Positions 24,494-32,277 of a DNA stretch of 64,000 nt are shown here, one piece after another; within the stretch, counting starts at the first letter, position 1, and every line of letters begins with the position of its first letter. The DNA is from Allorhizobium pseudoryzae (GTDB lineage: Bacteria > Pseudomonadota > Alphaproteobacteria > Rhizobiales > Rhizobiaceae): NCBI RefSeq assembly GCF_011046245.1, contig NZ_CP049241.1, positions 62,001-126,000 on the forward strand. Direction: 5' to 3'. The position numbers were made by a program, and so were the translations under genes. Below the pieces are notes generated by a model, which worked only from the letters and a program-made list of their open reading frames with translations, was not told where the DNA came from and searched no databases.

Positions 24494-24954
24494 CCCTGGA
24501 TATTGAGAACGCAGCGGATCGGACGATGGTGCTGCAGCGGATCATCAAGGCGCCGCGATCCGTCGTTTGGGCCGTATGGATGGACCCGGAAACATTGCCT
24601 CTGTGGTGGGGTCCGGAAGGTTTTTCCTGCCGAACAAGGAAAATTGACCTGCGCAGTGGCGGTGAATGGATCTTCGACATGATCGGGCCGGATGGAACGG
24701 TTTTCCCGAACCACCACCTTTACCGCGAGGTGTGGCCCGAAGCGCGGATCAGCTACGCGCTTCTTTGGGGCGAGAACGGACCCAAGCATGCCGATGCCGT
24801 CGTTTCCTTGGATGAACAGGATGGCGCAACCAAGGTGACACTCACGATGGTCTTCAGCACCGCTGCAGAATATCAAACAGCCAAGGGCTTTGGAGCTGAA
24901 GACCTGGGGCAACAAACATTAGCCAAGCTGGAACGTTTCACTGTCTCACGCTGA
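24490..24954 (+). CDS. SRPBCC/AHSA1 domain protein
   Basis: A 154-residue START-like hydrophobic-cavity protein. It has TMVLQRIIKAPRSVVWAVWM, DPETLPLWWGPEGFSCRT, GGEWIFDMIGPDG and a C-terminal helix with EDLGQQTLAKLERF, the AHSA1 pattern. It is translationally coupled to the ArsR gene. The operon may respond to a hydrophobic ligand held by this protein, but that is inference. Confidence 0.9.
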   Translation: MTLDIENAADRTMVLQRIIKAPRSVVWAVWMDPETLPLWWGPEGFSCRTRKIDLRSGGEWIFDMIGPDGTVFPNHHLYREVWPEARISYALLWGENGPKHADAVVSLDEQDGATKVTLTMVFSTAAEYQTAKGFGAEDLGQQTLAKLERFTVSR

Positions 24955-25061
24955 AGCATGAGGTTCTGTCGCGGAATCGCCGCACTTCGTTCACGAAGTC
25001 GATGGGCCCGGTTCGCTACGGGGCGATGACGAAATATTCGACACCGGCGCGGGGTGAATAC

Positions 25062-25298
25062 CGGATTGATGCGGAACATAAGCTTGCCGAATTAGGGTTT
25101 GCGGGGTCAGCATCCAAGCGTTTCGCGGGCAGCCAGATAATCCTCCACCGCTTCGTGAAAGGCCTTCTTCAGGCCCTTCACCGTATCGGCATGGAAACCG
25201 ATGACATCGGGAATTCCCGCGATGCGACCGACGAAGATTTCATCCTCGCCATCGAATTCGATCCGGGCTGTATATCCGTGATAGGTCAGCGTGGTCAT
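25062..25298 (-). pseudogene. HicB-type antitoxin with two in-frame stop codons
   Basis: The open part (25107-25298, 63 codons) is the N-terminal HicB fold: YHGYTARIEFDGEDEIFVGR, IAGIPDVIGFHADTVKGLKK and AFHEAVEDYL. After a TGA (25107-25109) the same frame continues P-R-K-P, then TAA (25092-25094), then FGKLMFRINP. Intact HicB proteins read EPRKPYSGKLMLRIPP here, so the Tyr codon has become TAA and an earlier codon TGA. The helix-turn-helix part is lost beyond. No hicA lies next to it. A residual N-terminal fragment could still be made. Confidence 0.75.
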
Positions 25299-25366
25299 GG
25301 CGGGATGATAACCGCGCCACCGCTGATTGCAAGCGCGTCACCTATCAGCCCAACGACGGAGTTTGG

Positions 25367-25474
25367 CTACTTCTTCTTCGCCTGGTCATGGTGCCATTTG
25401 ATCGCAAAGAACATGCCGGTGCCGAGCACGATGAGCTTGAGGGGAAAGAAGACGATCGGGAACCAATCCCACAT
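25367..25474 (-). CDS. 35-residue membrane protein
   Basis: A short frame reading MWDWFPIVFFPLKLIVLG, then TGMFFAIKWHHDQAKKK: one hydrophobic helix with a basic tail. AGGAG lies ten bases before the ATG. Not recognised as a family; the good SD and hydrophobic pattern favour a real small protein. It stands alone. Confidence 0.6.
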   Translation of the reverse strand: MWDWFPIVFFPLKLIVLGTGMFFAIKWHHDQAKKK

Positions 25475-25581
25475 GTTTCAACACTCCTGTTCCGGGGTGA
25501 CGTGCTGTTTGCGGGGAGGACTACCGCAAGGAGGCGGGCGACGACACCTGCCATGTTGACGCAGATGTGGGGCGCGCGCCC

Positions 25582-25962
25582 TCAGCCGCCCAGCACGCGG
25601 CAGGCTTTGGCCTTTGTGGCGGCCTGCTCGCCCTCCATTGCGCGGCGGATGTCGCGGCTGTTGAGGTGGAGGTTTTGTCCCCTCGGGATCGACTGGCGGT
25701 GGATTTTGGCGTGGGCGGCGGCGTGGAAGGCTTCGTTTTTTCGGGCAAACAGGGTGAGGCAGGCGTCCCGGTCCGGCGCCGGAGGCTGCGCGGGTTTGCC
25801 GGATCGGTTGTCGGCGGGCAGGCTCTGAGCCGTGCTGCCTGCGGGATGTGCGACCAGCGCGCGGAAGGCCAGGCGGTGGACGAGTGCATGGGCGCCGTGG
25901 CCGGGCACGGCAAATCGCAGGGCGTCGAGATCGTCCCGCCAGTCTGCCGCCGGTCCGGTCAT
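25582..25962 (-). CDS. conserved-looking hypothetical protein downstream of cbtA
   Basis: A 126-residue soluble protein with WRDDLDALRFAVPGHGAHAL, VHRLAFRALV, a Pro/Ser-rich middle, FARKNEAFHAAAHAKIHRQ and HLNSRDIRRAM. Several His lie in the first half. No named family. It follows cbtA after 97 bp in the same direction, so it may be part of the riboswitch-controlled transcript. The start at 25962 is chosen over an in-frame codon at 26010 because the extra residues are Gly/Arg-rich. Confidence 0.6.
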   Translation of the reverse strand: MTGPAADWRDDLDALRFAVPGHGAHALVHRLAFRALVAHPAGSTAQSLPADNRSGKPAQPPAPDRDACLTLFARKNEAFHAAAHAKIHRQSIPRGQNLHLNSRDIRRAMEGEQAATKAKACRVLGG

Positions 25963-26059
25963 CTCTGTCTCACCGCCTCTCCTCCCTGCACTCTGCGGCC
26001 CGTTGGGCAACCCGTCAGGCCGCCCGTTACCGGTTGGTCATCCGTCCGGTCCCGGGCTT

Positions 26060-26860
26060 TCAGCGAGCCGGTGCGGCGCCCCTTTCGAAGCGCTGCAACA
26101 GCGCGCCGCTCAAGCTTCCGACGAGCGCCCAGAACAGGAAACTCGTGACGGTAGCGGCGACGATGAACTGCCGTTCGAGGGAGAGCGGTGCGAGCGGATG
26201 TTCGCCCTCCGGCGGCAGCGGCGCGCCGACCACATGCGGGGCGGCGATCAAGAGGACGGCGAAGACGGCGGCGATCGGTTCGCGACGGAAGGCGAGAAGC
26301 GCGATGCCGGCGGCGGTGGCAAGCGCGGTTGCGATCCACCAGGTCTGGCGGGCGCCAAGTTCTGCGGCGGGCGAGCCCGGCAGTTCCGGCGGAAGCCCCA
26401 GCATCGGCGCCAGCATGACGGAGGCAAAGCCAGCGAGACCGAAGGCGAGACCGGTGCGCCAGCCGCTCTTATCCGTCGCGCCCGTCTGGCGGGCGATCGA
26501 GAGCGCTGCGGAGAGCACCAGCGCATAGCCGATGGCCGTCAGGATGTTGGCGGCCATGGTATAGGCGGTGCGCTCGATGCCGTCGGCAGGCGCCCAGCCG
26601 TCGCCGTGGTCGTGGCCCGCATCGTGGGAATGGGCACTGGTGGCGACAGGGGCGGCATGGTCATGGGCATGCTCATGCGCGGCGGTTCCCGGCGCATGGG
26701 TGTGGGGCGCGGCAGCCGGTTCGGCAGCGGCGGGCTCTGCGGTCTCATAGGCCTCGGCGGCGATGATGAGCGGCGTCGTGCCGGCCATCTGCAGCAAGGA
26801 TACGGCCATGCCGCTGGCGATCCCCGCGATGACCGCGGAGAAGACAATCGATCTGAACAT
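26060..26860 (-). CDS. cbtA: CbtA, predicted cobalt transporter membrane subunit
   Basis: A 266-residue membrane protein with about six hydrophobic segments. It starts MFRSIVFSAVIAGIASGMAV and has a His-rich periplasmic loop (HTHAPG, HEHAHDHAAP, HSHDAGHDHGDG) between the first two segments, as expected for CbtA. WRTGLAFGLAGFASVMLAP and AAPHVVGAPLPPEGEHPL are family landmarks. It lies 16 bp behind cbtB and behind a cobalamin riboswitch, the standard context for these proposed cobalt uptake genes. Confidence 0.93.
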   Translation of the reverse strand: MFRSIVFSAVIAGIASGMAVSLLQMAGTTPLIIAAEAYETAEPAAAEPAAAPHTHAPGTAAHEHAHDHAAPVATSAHSHDAGHDHGDGWAPADGIERTAYTMAANILTAIGYALVLSAALSIARQTGATDKSGWRTGLAFGLAGFASVMLAPMLGLPPELPGSPAAELGARQTWWIATALATAAGIALLAFRREPIAAVFAVLLIAAPHVVGAPLPPEGEHPLAPLSLERQFIVAATVTSFLFWALVGSLSGALLQRFERGAAPAR

Positions 26861-26876
26861 GGTTGACGTCCCTGGC

Positions 26877-27053
26877 TTAGTGGCAGGGGAAGGCGTTGGC
26901 GTGGCGCGTATCATGCGCGGCATTGTGCACGGCTTCCGCATGGGAAAAGCCGACAAAACCGACGATGAACAGGCCGAGGCAGGCGGCAAACACGGCCTGC
27001 AGCAGAGCGGACGACGTGGCCGTGGTCTTGACGGCCTGGGACTGGATCGACAT
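26877..27053 (-). CDS. cbtB: CbtB, small partner of the cobalt transporter
   Basis: A 58-residue single-helix protein: LLQAVFAACLGLFIVGFVGF followed by a His-bearing tail (HAEAVHNAAHDTRHANAFPCH). The C-terminal His residues are the proposed metal site of CbtB. ATG 27053 has GAGGGG upstream, directly downstream of the riboswitch. Confidence 0.9.
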   Translation of the reverse strand: MSIQSQAVKTTATSSALLQAVFAACLGLFIVGFVGFSHAEAVHNAAHDTRHANAFPCH

Positions 27054-27084
27054 GCAAATACCCCTCGTTGCATCGATGTTGCGA

Positions 27085-27275
27085 CAGGTGCGCCGGCAGG
27101 TCTCCTGGCTCGCGGGTCTTAACATGCCGATCAGCCTTCCCGGTTTCCCAGTGGCCAGAATGATCGAAACGCTCGCCGCTCACAGTTGCGGGGGCAGCCA
27201 CGAATGAGGCGGATCGAGCCGCCCTATCGTGTTCCCTTTTCATCCCGGCAGCCTTCACCGCCGGAAACCGGTGCA
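27085..27275 (-). ncRNA. cobalamin (B12) riboswitch controlling cbtBA
   Basis: On the minus strand the leader shows the conserved B12-box and neighbours in order: GATGAAAAGGGAA near the 5' end, CCCGCAACTGTGAGCG, GCCACTGGGAAACCGGGAAG, and GAGCCAGGAGACCTGCCGGC just before cbtB. Binding of adenosylcobalamin should shut off cbtBA, so cobalt uptake is raised when B12 is low. The ends are approximate. Confidence 0.92.
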
Positions 27276-27450
27276 CGTCATTCTTGTGCGCAGGGTTGGA
27301 ACGGGCTGTCAAGGCGGGCTTCTGGCGTGCCAACGTTTTCGCGAGGGGTGCCGGCTGCGCCATCATCCTCGGCCTGACCCGAGAATGACGGAGCATCGCT
27401 TGGGCTTTCCATCCCTTGGCGACCGTGCGCAAAGTTTGCGCGGCGCCTCC
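27276..27450. other. intergenic stretch between riboswitch promoter side and cytochrome gene
   Basis: About 175 bp that should contain the promoter for the riboswitch transcript and the 3' end of the cytochrome operon. No clear promoter or hairpin stands out. Confidence 0.5.
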
Positions 27451-28365
27451 TCACCGGGCCGGAATGGCCTTCAGGTAGGCGGCAATCGCAGCGAGATCCT
27501 GCTTCGGCAGGTGCGACAGGTTTTTCTGCACCTCCACCATGGAGCCGCCGACACTGTCGAAGTCCGGCGTGAAGCCGGTTTCGAGGTAGGCGGCGATTTC
27601 GTCCTCGCTCCAGTTGCCGATCGATTCGGAGCCGGGGGTGATGTCCGGAATACGCCCCTCGCCTTCCGGGTTCGGGCCGCCCGCCAGCCACTGGCCGGTC
27701 TGGAAACCGCCCAGCACGTTGCGCGGCGTGTGGCATTCGCCGCAATGGCCGGGGCCTTCCACCAGATACTGGCCGCGCTTGACGGCGTCGGAGGCATTGG
27801 CGATCTCGACGCGCGGCTGGTCGGAGAAATAGAGAAGCTTCCAGCCGCCAAGCGTCATGCGGATATTGAAGGGGAAGGAGAGTTCGTGCGCCGGCGCGAC
27901 GTTTTCGCTCGCCGGCAGGCTTTTCAGGTAACCGAAGAGGTCGTTGATATCCGCCTTCGTCATGCGGGCATAGGAGCCATAGGGGAAGGACGGGTAAAGG
28001 TGTTCGCCGGACGGCCCGACGCCCCGGGTCATGGCATTGCCGAACTGGGCAATCGTCCAGGCGCCGATGCCGGCCTTTTCATCGGGCGAGATATTGGGCA
28101 CATGGAAGGTGCCAAAGGCGGTCGGCAGTTCGCGTCCGCCGGACATGATTTTAAGCGCGTCGCCTTCCGCACCCTTTGCCGCATGGCAGCTGGCACAGCC
28201 GCCGGCCCAGAACAGGGTTTCGCCATGCGCGAGATCCGGCGCACCAAGCCCTGCCCAATAGGCATCGGGATGCGGATCGGGCTTCGTCAGCGCGTAGGCG
28301 ACTCCGGCCCCGACAACCGCCGCGACAACACCGGCAAGCGCAAATTTGGTGACGATCGAGGCCAT
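27451..28365 (-). CDS. diheme c-type cytochrome, membrane-anchored
   Basis: A 304-residue periplasmic cytochrome with a signal/anchor helix (FALAGVVAAVVGAGVAYAL) and two heme c sites: CASCH (about residue 57) and CGECH (about 207). Met ligands are likely in later segments. The layout resembles cytochrome subunits of periplasmic alcohol, sorbosone or gluconate dehydrogenases and of sulfur oxidation, but no dehydrogenase gene is near. It is probably an electron carrier for an unlinked dehydrogenase. Confidence 0.88.
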   Translation of the reverse strand: MASIVTKFALAGVVAAVVGAGVAYALTKPDPHPDAYWAGLGAPDLAHGETLFWAGGCASCHAAKGAEGDALKIMSGGRELPTAFGTFHVPNISPDEKAGIGAWTIAQFGNAMTRGVGPSGEHLYPSFPYGSYARMTKADINDLFGYLKSLPASENVAPAHELSFPFNIRMTLGGWKLLYFSDQPRVEIANASDAVKRGQYLVEGPGHCGECHTPRNVLGGFQTGQWLAGGPNPEGEGRIPDITPGSESIGNWSEDEIAAYLETGFTPDFDSVGGSMVEVQKNLSHLPKQDLAAIAAYLKAIPAR

Positions 28366-28401
28366 GGCCTTCCCCTTCGATCACGACAGGTCAGAACGGA
28401 G

Positions 28402-28437
28402 AAAAGCCGCCGCCCGGCAACACGGCCAGACGGCGGC
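28402..28437 (-). terminator. terminator downstream of the cytochrome c' gene
   Basis: On the minus strand a GCCGCCG/CGGCGGC stem with an 18-nt loop is followed by CTTTTCTCC, giving a GC-rich hairpin and short U-tract 18 bp after the stop codon. Confidence 0.7.
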
Positions 28438-28454
28438 GCATCAGGGCGCGAGCC

Positions 28455-28898
28455 TCAGCGCTTCAGGCGGTAGGTCTGGTGGCACACGCCGCATTCGGCG
28501 CCGAGCGTCTGCATGGCCTGGCCAACGCCTGCCTGATCGGCCGGCATGGAAGCGAGAATGGTCTTGGCATCGGCGGACAGCTTCATGGCCTTGGCCTTGA
28601 AATCATCCATGTTCTGCCAGATGGCCGGAGCGGCTTCTGTTTCCATGCCGGTTTCGGAACCGGCCGGGAAGTGGTTGGGGAAATCCGCAGCGGACTCGGC
28701 AATCGTCGACAGCGCAGTCTTCACCGTTGCCGCCTCATAGGGCTTCTGGCCCTTGGCGATGGCACCGAGCGCGCCCATGGAGCCGCCGATCTTCTTCATC
28801 AGCTCCTGACGGACCACCTGCGGCTCGCCGGCTGCAAAGACGGCGCTTGCGCCCAGACAGAGTGCCACCACGCCTGCCGTCAGCATCTTGAATTTCAT
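28455..28898 (-). CDS. cytochrome c' (soluble four-helix heme c protein)
   Basis: A 147-residue protein: signal peptide (MKFKMLTAGVVALCLGASA, cleavage after VFA) and a four-helix domain ending in CGVCHQTYR, the C-terminal heme site of the cytochrome c'/c-556 family. PNHFPAGSETGMETEAAPAI and IWQNMDDFKAKAMKLSADA are typical middle segments. Family members bind NO or CO or act as electron carriers. The ATG at 28898 follows GGGGAG. A 4 x 14 bp tandem repeat lies upstream. Confidence 0.93.
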   Translation of the reverse strand: MKFKMLTAGVVALCLGASAVFAAGEPQVVRQELMKKIGGSMGALGAIAKGQKPYEAATVKTALSTIAESAADFPNHFPAGSETGMETEAAPAIWQNMDDFKAKAMKLSADAKTILASMPADQAGVGQAMQTLGAECGVCHQTYRLKR

Positions 28899-28911
28899 GA
28901 AGCAACTCCCC

Positions 28912-28967
28912 TGATTGTCCGTGCTTGAGTGTGGGTACTTGAATATCGGTGCCTGATTGTCGGTGCC
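28912..28967. repeat. four 14-bp tandem repeats upstream of the cytochrome c' gene
   Basis: Units on the plus strand: TGATTGTCCGTGCT, TGAGTGTGGGTACT, TGAATATCGGTGCC, TGATTGTCGGTGCC. The units keep TGA, GT and the final C/T positions. They end 14 bp before the start codon region and abut the SD, so they lie in the leader or promoter. Confidence 0.85.
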
Positions 28968-29086
28968 GGATCCGTCCCGGCACACCGTACGACGCTCGAA
29001 TGATTACATGCTAGGCAGCGGAAAAACATGACGATTTCCGGGCGGACACACAGATGTGATTGTGCCGGAACGGGACTGCTATCCCC

Positions 29087-29929
29087 TCATGCGAAGGGAA
29101 GGCTGCGGCTTTGCTCGCGGCCGAAACCGCGGATCTCCAGGCGGTCGGCATAAAGATCGACCCATGCGAAGGCATTGTCTGACGGCGTATCGACCATGCC
29201 CTTGAAGGTGACGAACCAGCAGGTACCGGCGCGCCCCAGACCGCCGCGGTGATCATGGCCGCACAGATAGGCGATGACCTGCGGCGAGGCAGCCAGCAGA
29301 TCGGCCAGTTGTTCGGCATCCCACAGGCAGTGGTCGGTGGCCGGGTGGAGCGGGTAATGCCCCATAACGATCACCTTCTGGCCAAGAGCGCGGGCCGCCT
29401 CCAGCTGGCCGGCGATCCAGGCGAACTGCCTGTCCGAAATCCCGGCATTCCAGTCCATGGCATTCTCCGCACCTTTGGCCTTGAGGGCCGCAAGACGCGC
29501 GCTTGCAAGCGCATGGCGGCCTGGATCGGCGGCGGTCGAAAACAGGCTCTCCTCGCAACCATCGATGACGAGAAAACGGATGCCGCTGCGGGCAAAGCTG
29601 TAATAGGGCGCCGGCATGCCGAGTGCGGCATGCACGAAGGCGATCCGGTCCGGTTCGACCAGGAAATCGTGGTTGCCGGGCAGGAACAGGCATTCGTGGC
29701 GCGACCGTTGGTAGATGGACAGCGGTGCCTCAAAACTCTCCCAGCCGCGGTCGATCAGGTCGCCCAGCGTCATGACGAAGGAGAGATCCTCGCCCTCGAA
29801 GGTGGCGACGGCTTCCGACAGCTTGGCGAGGCTGCCGCGAAAATGCCGGTTCAGCACCGGGTTGGGGTCACGATCGGCATATTGGGGATCGGCGATGATG
29901 CCGAAGCGGAGAAGTGGTTCCTGGGTCAT
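29087..29929 (-). CDS. metallophosphoesterase, ADP-ribose/CDP-alcohol diphosphatase-like
   Basis: A 280-residue calcineurin-like phosphoesterase with all five metal-site motifs: IADPQY, TLGDLIDRG, PGNHDF, GHYPLHP and CGHDHRGG. The YADRDPNPVLNRHFRGSLAK segment after the first motif resembles manganese-dependent ADP-ribose/CDP-alcohol diphosphatases (ADPRibase-Mn). The substrate is inferred from that similarity only. The frame has a start at 29938 and a second ATG at 29929, which is preferred. No partner gene is linked. Confidence 0.85.
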   Translation of the reverse strand: MTQEPLLRFGIIADPQYADRDPNPVLNRHFRGSLAKLSEAVATFEGEDLSFVMTLGDLIDRGWESFEAPLSIYQRSRHECLFLPGNHDFLVEPDRIAFVHAALGMPAPYYSFARSGIRFLVIDGCEESLFSTAADPGRHALASARLAALKAKGAENAMDWNAGISDRQFAWIAGQLEAARALGQKVIVMGHYPLHPATDHCLWDAEQLADLLAASPQVIAYLCGHDHRGGLGRAGTCWFVTFKGMVDTPSDNAFAWVDLYADRLEIRGFGREQSRSLPFA

Positions 29930-30058
29930 GGCGCGCACTTAAGGCGCCTGCGTGACACGGCTGTGACAGGCTGTGGGCGCATGCGCACCGGCAGCCACCC
30001 CGGCCATTGACCGCGCCAGCATGCGGTTTTACGGCGACGGCGGTAAAGGAGAATGCCC

Positions 30059-30586
30059 ATGATGACCCTTCCCCAGAGAGCCGAACCCGCCCGCATCGAC
30101 CTCAGGCCCGTGCGGCGCCGCGATGCGGCCGATCTGATCGCCGCCAATGTCGAAAGCCTGCAGCATCATCACCCCTATGCCGATCCGCCGAAGGATGAAG
30201 CCGCGTTCGAGGCCTGGTACGGGCAGATGGTCACCGGCGCCAATGTGAGCCTGCTGGCAAGGCTTGCGGAAACGGGCGAGATCGTCGGCGTCTTTAATTT
30301 CAGCCAGATCGCGCTCGGCAATTTCCGCAGCTGTTACCTCGGCTATTACGGTATGGCAGCGCTTGCCGGCCGCGGACTGATGACCGCGGCACTGAACCTG
30401 GCGCTCGACCACGCCTTTCACGAGATCGGCCTCAACCGGGTCGAGGCGAACATCCAGCCCGGCAACACCCGGTCGCTGGCGCTCGTTGCCCGGTGCGGTT
30501 TCCGCAAGGAGGGTTTTTCGCCGCGTTACCTGAAGATCAACGGAGACTGGTGCGACCACGAACGCTGGGCGCGACTTTCAGAGTGA
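30059..30586 (+). CDS. RimJ/RimL-like GNAT acetyltransferase
   Basis: A 175-residue GNAT of the ribosomal-protein-acetyltransferase subgroup: IDLRPVRRRDAADLIAANVE at the N-terminus, LGYYGMAALAGRGLMTAALN with the acetyl-CoA loop (AGRGLMTAA), then GLNRVEANIQPGNTRSLALV and the closing GFRKEGFSPRYLKINGDWCD. The substrate is an N-terminal or small-molecule amine. AGGAG lies seven bases before the ATG at 30059, so this is preferred to the ATG at 30053. Confidence 0.9.
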   Translation: MMTLPQRAEPARIDLRPVRRRDAADLIAANVESLQHHHPYADPPKDEAAFEAWYGQMVTGANVSLLARLAETGEIVGVFNFSQIALGNFRSCYLGYYGMAALAGRGLMTAALNLALDHAFHEIGLNRVEANIQPGNTRSLALVARCGFRKEGFSPRYLKINGDWCDHERWARLSE

Positions 30587-30602
30587 CAGGGCACAGCACG
30601 GA

Positions 30603-30631
30603 AAAAGGCCGCGACAGATGCCGCAGCCTTT
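30603..30631 (+). terminator. hairpin between the convergent GNAT and sod genes
   Basis: AAAGGCCGC pairs with the facing GC(A)GCCTTT across about 12 bases. It lies about 20 bp past the GNAT stop and can serve the plus-strand transcript. A second perfect 8-bp stem ACCGGCGG/CCGCCGGT (30645-30667) serves the opposite sod transcript. Confidence 0.55.
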
Positions 30632-30644
30632 CAAACAGTGCCTG

Positions 30645-30667
30645 ACCGGCGGCCCATGACCGCCGGT
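30645..30667 (-). terminator. hairpin downstream of the sod gene
   Basis: An 8-bp perfect stem with loop CCCATGA, 19 bp after the sod stop codon on the minus strand. The U-tract is weak. Confidence 0.5.
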
Positions 30668-30685
30668 GGCAAAAGGGAGTACCGC

Positions 30686-31288
30686 TTACTTCGTGGCGGC
30701 TTCGTACATTTCCAGCACGTAATCCCAGTTGATCAGGCTGTCGACGAAGGCTTCGAGGTACTTCGGACGAGCATTGCGGTAGTCGATGTAGTAGGAATGT
30801 TCCCAGACATCGACGCCGAGGATCGGGGACGCGCCGTGGACCAGCGGGTTTTCGCCGTTCGGGGTTTTCGAGATGACGAGTTTGCCGTCCTTCACCGATA
30901 CCCAGGCCCAGCCGGAGCCGAACTGCGTGGTGCCGGCGGCGACGAAATCGGCCTTGAACTTGTCATAACCGCCGAGATCGCTGTCGATCGCTGCCTGCAG
31001 CTTGCCCGGCAGCTTGTTGCCGCCGCCATCCTTCTTCATCCACTTCCAGAAATGGATGTGGTTGTAGTGCTGGGCCGCATTGTTGAAGAGACCGGCATTG
31101 GTGCCGAAGGACTTCTTCACGACGTCTTCCAGCGACAGATCGGCCATGCCGGCTTCGGCGGCCAGCTTGTTGCCGTTGTCGACATAGGCCTTGTGGTGCT
31201 TGTCGTGGTGGTATTCCAGCGTTTCCTTCGACATGAAGGGCTGCAGGGCTTCGTAATCGTAAGGGAGTGCGGGAAGTTCGAAGGCCAT
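30686..31288 (-). CDS. sodB: superoxide dismutase, Fe/Mn type
   Basis: A 200-residue SOD: FELPALPYDYEALQPFMS at the start, the metal ligands His27 (YHHDKHHKAYV), a later His in NNAAQHYNHIHFW, Asp and His in VDVWEHSYYIDY. GTTQFGSGWAWV is the usual middle block. It converts superoxide to hydrogen peroxide and oxygen in the cytosol. Metal choice cannot be read with certainty. The ATG at 31288 matches the family start; the frame stays open farther upstream without support. Confidence 0.95.
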   Translation of the reverse strand: MAFELPALPYDYEALQPFMSKETLEYHHDKHHKAYVDNGNKLAAEAGMADLSLEDVVKKSFGTNAGLFNNAAQHYNHIHFWKWMKKDGGGNKLPGKLQAAIDSDLGGYDKFKADFVAAGTTQFGSGWAWVSVKDGKLVISKTPNGENPLVHGASPILGVDVWEHSYYIDYRNARPKYLEAFVDSLINWDYVLEMYEAATK

Positions 31289-31586
31289 GGTCTTACTCCT
31301 TTTCGGCAGAACACCTGAAGTGATGTTGAGCCGGAACATAGGTTTGAACGACCGAAGAGGCAACGGGCGACGGGGGAAAATTCGAAGCGTTCGGATGCCG
31401 GCGGCCACGCTTTCCGATGGCGCGCAGGCCGCGTGTCGCGACACTCCCTGGAAGCGTTTAAATTCGCCAAATACAGCTAAGGGTTGATTTGTGCAGCGGC
31501 AGATGCGACGTGTTGCTATCAGAGACTTCCCCGTACCCAACCTTTACTTTCGGACAAAAATGCCCGAAATTGTGTGAGAGTGATTT
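31289..31586. other. intergenic region between sodB and hicA
   Basis: About 300 bp holding the divergent promoters of sodB and hicAB. A TTTCGG-N9-CCCGAAA inverted repeat at about 31546-31567 lies 20-40 bp before hicA and may be the HicB operator. No gene or RNA is seen. Confidence 0.5.
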
Positions 31587-31784
31587 ATGGACAAGCGGGA
31601 CCGCTTTCTCCGTGACCTGAGACAGGAGGCGACATTGCGAGGGCTTTCCTTTCGGGTCAACAAGGCGAAAGGAAAAGGAAGCCATGCGACCGTGTTTGTC
31701 GGAGATCGCTTCACGACGCTGCCGAACCGCGACATCGATCCGAAGACAGCGGCGAAGATCAGGAAAACGCTGGGGCTCGACTGA
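31587..31784 (+). CDS. hicA: HicA-like toxin
   Basis: A 65-residue protein with a double-stranded RNA-binding-like fold pattern: LRDLRQEATLRGLSFRVN, GKGSHATVFVGDRFTTLP with the catalytic His after Gly-Ser, and NRDIDPKTAAKIRKTLGL at the end. HicA is an mRNA interferase. It is followed 27 bp later by its antitoxin. Confidence 0.88.
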   Translation: MDKRDRFLRDLRQEATLRGLSFRVNKAKGKGSHATVFVGDRFTTLPNRDIDPKTAAKIRKTLGLD

Positions 31785-31811
31785 TATCGATCCGGCGCAC
31801 AAGGTGACCGA

Positions 31812-32240
31812 ATGAAGACCTACACCTATGCGGCTCTGTTCGAGCCGAAGCAGCAGTCGGACGGTTATGTGGTGAGCTTTGCCGACGTTCCGGAGGCGAT
31901 CACCGAAGGCGACACACTTGGCGAAGCACGCTCCATGGCGGCCGATGCGCTTGGCATTGCCCTTTTGACCTATCTGCAGCTCGACCGGGCTTTGCCCACC
32001 GCTCAGGCGACGGGAATCCCGATCACGCCGGATGCGGAGGTCGCCGCCAAGATCGCCGTGATCGAGACGTTCCGCGCGTCCGGCATCAGCCAGTCCGAAC
32101 TTGCCCGGCGCCTCGGCAAGAACGAAAAGGAAGTCCGGCGCCTGCTGGATGCCGATCACCGCAGCAAGATTTCCAGCCTGAACGAGGCCCTATCGGTGAT
32201 GGGGCAAAGGCTTGTCATCGGGCTTGCCGCCGCCGAATAA
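31812..32240 (+). CDS. hicB: HicB-like antitoxin with helix-turn-helix
   Basis: A 142-residue protein: partial RNase H-fold N-terminus (YTYAALFEPKQQSDGYVVSF, ADVPEAITEGDTLGEARSMA) and C-terminal helix-turn-helix (IETFRASGISQSELARRLGK then EVRRLLDADH). It should neutralise HicA and repress the operon. Start ATG 31812. Confidence 0.9.
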   Translation: MKTYTYAALFEPKQQSDGYVVSFADVPEAITEGDTLGEARSMAADALGIALLTYLQLDRALPTAQATGIPITPDAEVAAKIAVIETFRASGISQSELARRLGKNEKEVRRLLDADHRSKISSLNEALSVMGQRLVIGLAAAE

Positions 32241-32277
32241 CACGGGTCCGTCTCCCCCTGCTGCCGAAGGAGTTTTC

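Noticed and set aside
28912..28967. CRISPR-like array at the cytochrome c' leader
   Set aside because: Units are 14 bp without spacers, so it is a simple tandem repeat.
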